Source: Acidobacteriota bacterium
Lineage (GTDB): Bacteria; Acidobacteriota; Vicinamibacteria; Vicinamibacterales; 2-12-FULL-66-21
Length of the DNA: 6,418 bases
Direction: 5' to 3'
NCBI GenBank assembly: GCA_013362195.1
Contig: JABFWM010000246.1
Span: 1 to 6,418, forward strand
Each line of letters starts with the position of its first letter. The first letter of the stretch is position 1. Below the pieces are notes generated by a model. It was not told the DNA's origin. It saw only the letters and a list, made by a program, of their open reading frames with translations, and searched no databases. Below are positions 5,125-6,418 of the stretch, one piece after another. The position numbers and the translations under genes are program-made.

Positions 5125-6418
5125 TCAGGCGCGCGCCGACAACAGCCGGCGGCCGACGGCAAGCAGCCCGCGTGCGGCCGCTTCATCCGGCGCATCGCCG
5201 ACGATCCGTGCGACGCCGGCCTCCGTCTTCGATCCGCGCACCCACAGGAACCCTTCGGCGCCCGGCCGGAACACGCGCGCCTTCCATCCATACCATCCCG
5301 CCGAGGGGCGTTCCGGTCCAACGTACCGCGTGTACGAATACACGATGTCGAACCGCTCCCACGTGCGCGCGAGCTCCGCCGCAAAGAGCTTCGGGAACTC
5401 GCGATCGAAGGTATCGACGGTCGTCTTCCACTCCGCGGGCGCGTCGTGGCGCTCCATGAACGATCGCTGCGGCGGCAGCATCTCGATGAAGCCGGCGAGC
5501 GCCGGACGCATCGGCCGGCCCTGCGCGAGCGCGTTCGCGATGATCCCTCGCAGCTCCTCGTCCGCCGCGGCGAGCAGCGCCCCGGCGCCGACCAGCGTAC
5601 CGTCGCGGCAGGTCGTCCCCGCGAAGATGGTGCCGCCGTTCGGGCCCTCGACGCCAATCACCGCGCAGTAGCCCTGCCGTTCCAGGTCCTGCATCTTGGT
5701 GACGACGTTGATCTCGCCGGTCTCGACTTCGAACACGTCGGCGGCGAACGCCGCGGCGACCTGATTGACGCGGCAGGAGGTCGCGTCCGAGGCCACGACC
5801 GCGGGCCGCCGCGCGTCGCCGGATCGCCGATGCACGGCGAGCGCGATCGCGGTGTTCATCGCCGCCGCCGCTTGCGGGGAGGGAATGTGGGTCTTTCCCG
5901 CCGCGTCGATGTAGGTGAGATTGCCGCGGTCGGCATCGAAGTCGTAGGCCAGTCCGAACAGCGCGCCCTCGTCTCGCACCTTGCGCGCGACGTCGTCGAG
6001 CACGTGGGTGCCGTCGGCGCGCGCGTGCTCCGCGTCGATCTCGTGCGCGACCTGCCCTTCGACGTCGTTGACCAGGATCGGCTCGACGCCGAGCGCGCGA
6101 AACGCGCGTGCGGCCACCGCGCAGGCGGCGCCGCCGTTCGGATCGACGACGACGCGGACGCCGGCGGCGTGCGCAAAATAGTTCTCCGACAGGAAGCGCA
6201 CGTAATTGGCGATCGCGCGCTCGCGCATCGCCTCGTCCGGCATCGATCCGAGCGGCACGCGTGACGCGTGCGGCGCGAAGGCGTTGGCGGCGCGAATGAG
6301 GTGTCCCATCTCGGCCGCCGACAGCAGCGCCCCGGGCGGCGCCGGATCGACGCCGAACGTGTCGATGCCGGTCGCGTACTTCCACCCGTTCTCTTCGAGC
6401 GGATTATGGCTGGCGGTG
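5125..6418 (-). CDS. phosphohexomutase (phosphoglucomutase/phosphomannomutase family), N-terminus beyond the window
   Basis: This enzyme moves a phosphate between C6 and C1 of a hexose phosphate, in the cytoplasm, feeding glycogen or cell-envelope sugar synthesis. 430 codons are visible, in frame from 6417. The four signature loops appear in order. The phosphoserine loop is TASHNP at the very edge, with the catalytic serine at 6411-6409. The metal loop is DFDADR (5943-5926). The sugar loop is GVEGPNGG (5655-5632). The phosphate-binding loop is RGSKTE (5238-5221). About 430 residues after the catalytic serine is more than in GlmM or PMM/PGM-type enzymes (near 350) and closer to longer phosphoglucomutases. 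Several loops differ from the usual YNGIK, DGDGDR and GEESGH, so the exact sugar is uncertain. An internal ATG at 6309 is not the start, because the catalytic loop lies upstream of it. The gene converges on the hydroxylase operon and appears functionally separate. Confidence 0.93.
   Translation of the reverse strand, partial: TASHNPLEENGWKYATGIDTFGVDPAPPGALLSAAEMGHLIRAANAFAPHASRVPLGSMPDEAMRERAIANYVRFLSENYFAHAAGVRVVVDPNGGAACAVAARAFRALGVEPILVNDVEGQVAHEIDAEHARADGTHVLDDVARKVRDEGALFGLAYDFDADRGNLTYIDAAGKTHIPSPQAAAAMNTAIALAVHRRSGDARRPAVVASDATSCRVNQVAAAFAADVFEVETGEINVVTKMQDLERQGYCAVIGVEGPNGGTIFAGTTCRDGTLVGAGALLAAADEELRGIIANALAQGRPMRPALAGFIEMLPPQRSFMERHDAPAEWKTTVDTFDREFPKLFAAELARTWERFDIVYSYTRYVGPERPSAGWYGWKARVFRPGAEGFLWVRGSKTEAGVARIVGDAPDEAAARGLLAVGRRLLSARA

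Noticed and set aside
5446..6264. Long + strand frame opposite the phosphohexomutase
   Set aside because: Arg/Asp-rich antisense shadow; the minus strand carries all four signature loops of the enzyme.

Overview
This is a GC-rich (roughly two-thirds G+C by eye) bacterial window. The gene content and the scattered palindromes with a TCTGAAGA core recall uncultured Acidobacteriota (Vicinamibacteria-like). That placement is an inference from style; no taxonomic marker gene is present.

Layout. Positions 1-284 form a leader region with no convincing complete gene. It holds two copies of a TCTGAAGA repeat, a block of 10-bp tandem repeats, and a pair of flanking ~20-bp direct repeats. A possible divergent gene start sits at the very left edge. 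From 285 to 5043 five + strand genes are packed as one apparent operon: (1) a Tat-exported [2Fe-2S] subunit, (2) a molybdopterin-binding catalytic subunit, (3) an FAD-binding subunit, (4) a 75-residue cysteine-rich protein of unknown function, and (5) a secreted DUF1326-like protein. Overlaps or short gaps and good ribosome binding sites link all five. An 81-bp gap with two hairpin repeats in opposite orientation follows. A convergent minus-strand phosphohexomutase gene then runs off the right edge.

How they work together. Genes 1-3 encode a complete three-subunit molybdenum hydroxylase of the xanthine dehydrogenase/aldehyde oxidase family, of the periplasmic PaoABC type. Only the small iron-sulfur subunit carries a twin-arginine signal, so the folded complex is probably exported by hitch-hiking on it. 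Electrons would pass from substrate at the Mo centre through two [2Fe-2S] clusters to FAD. The substrate cannot be read from sequence. Genes 4 and 5 are tightly coupled to the enzyme and are candidates for accessory or partner proteins.

The most notable points are: a PaoB-type [4Fe-4S] loop in the FAD subunit that keeps three cysteines but has serine at the expected fourth position; the uncharacterised Cys-rich protein and DUF1326 pair in the operon; repeats of one family on both sides of the operon; and unusual active-site loops in the phosphohexomutase.
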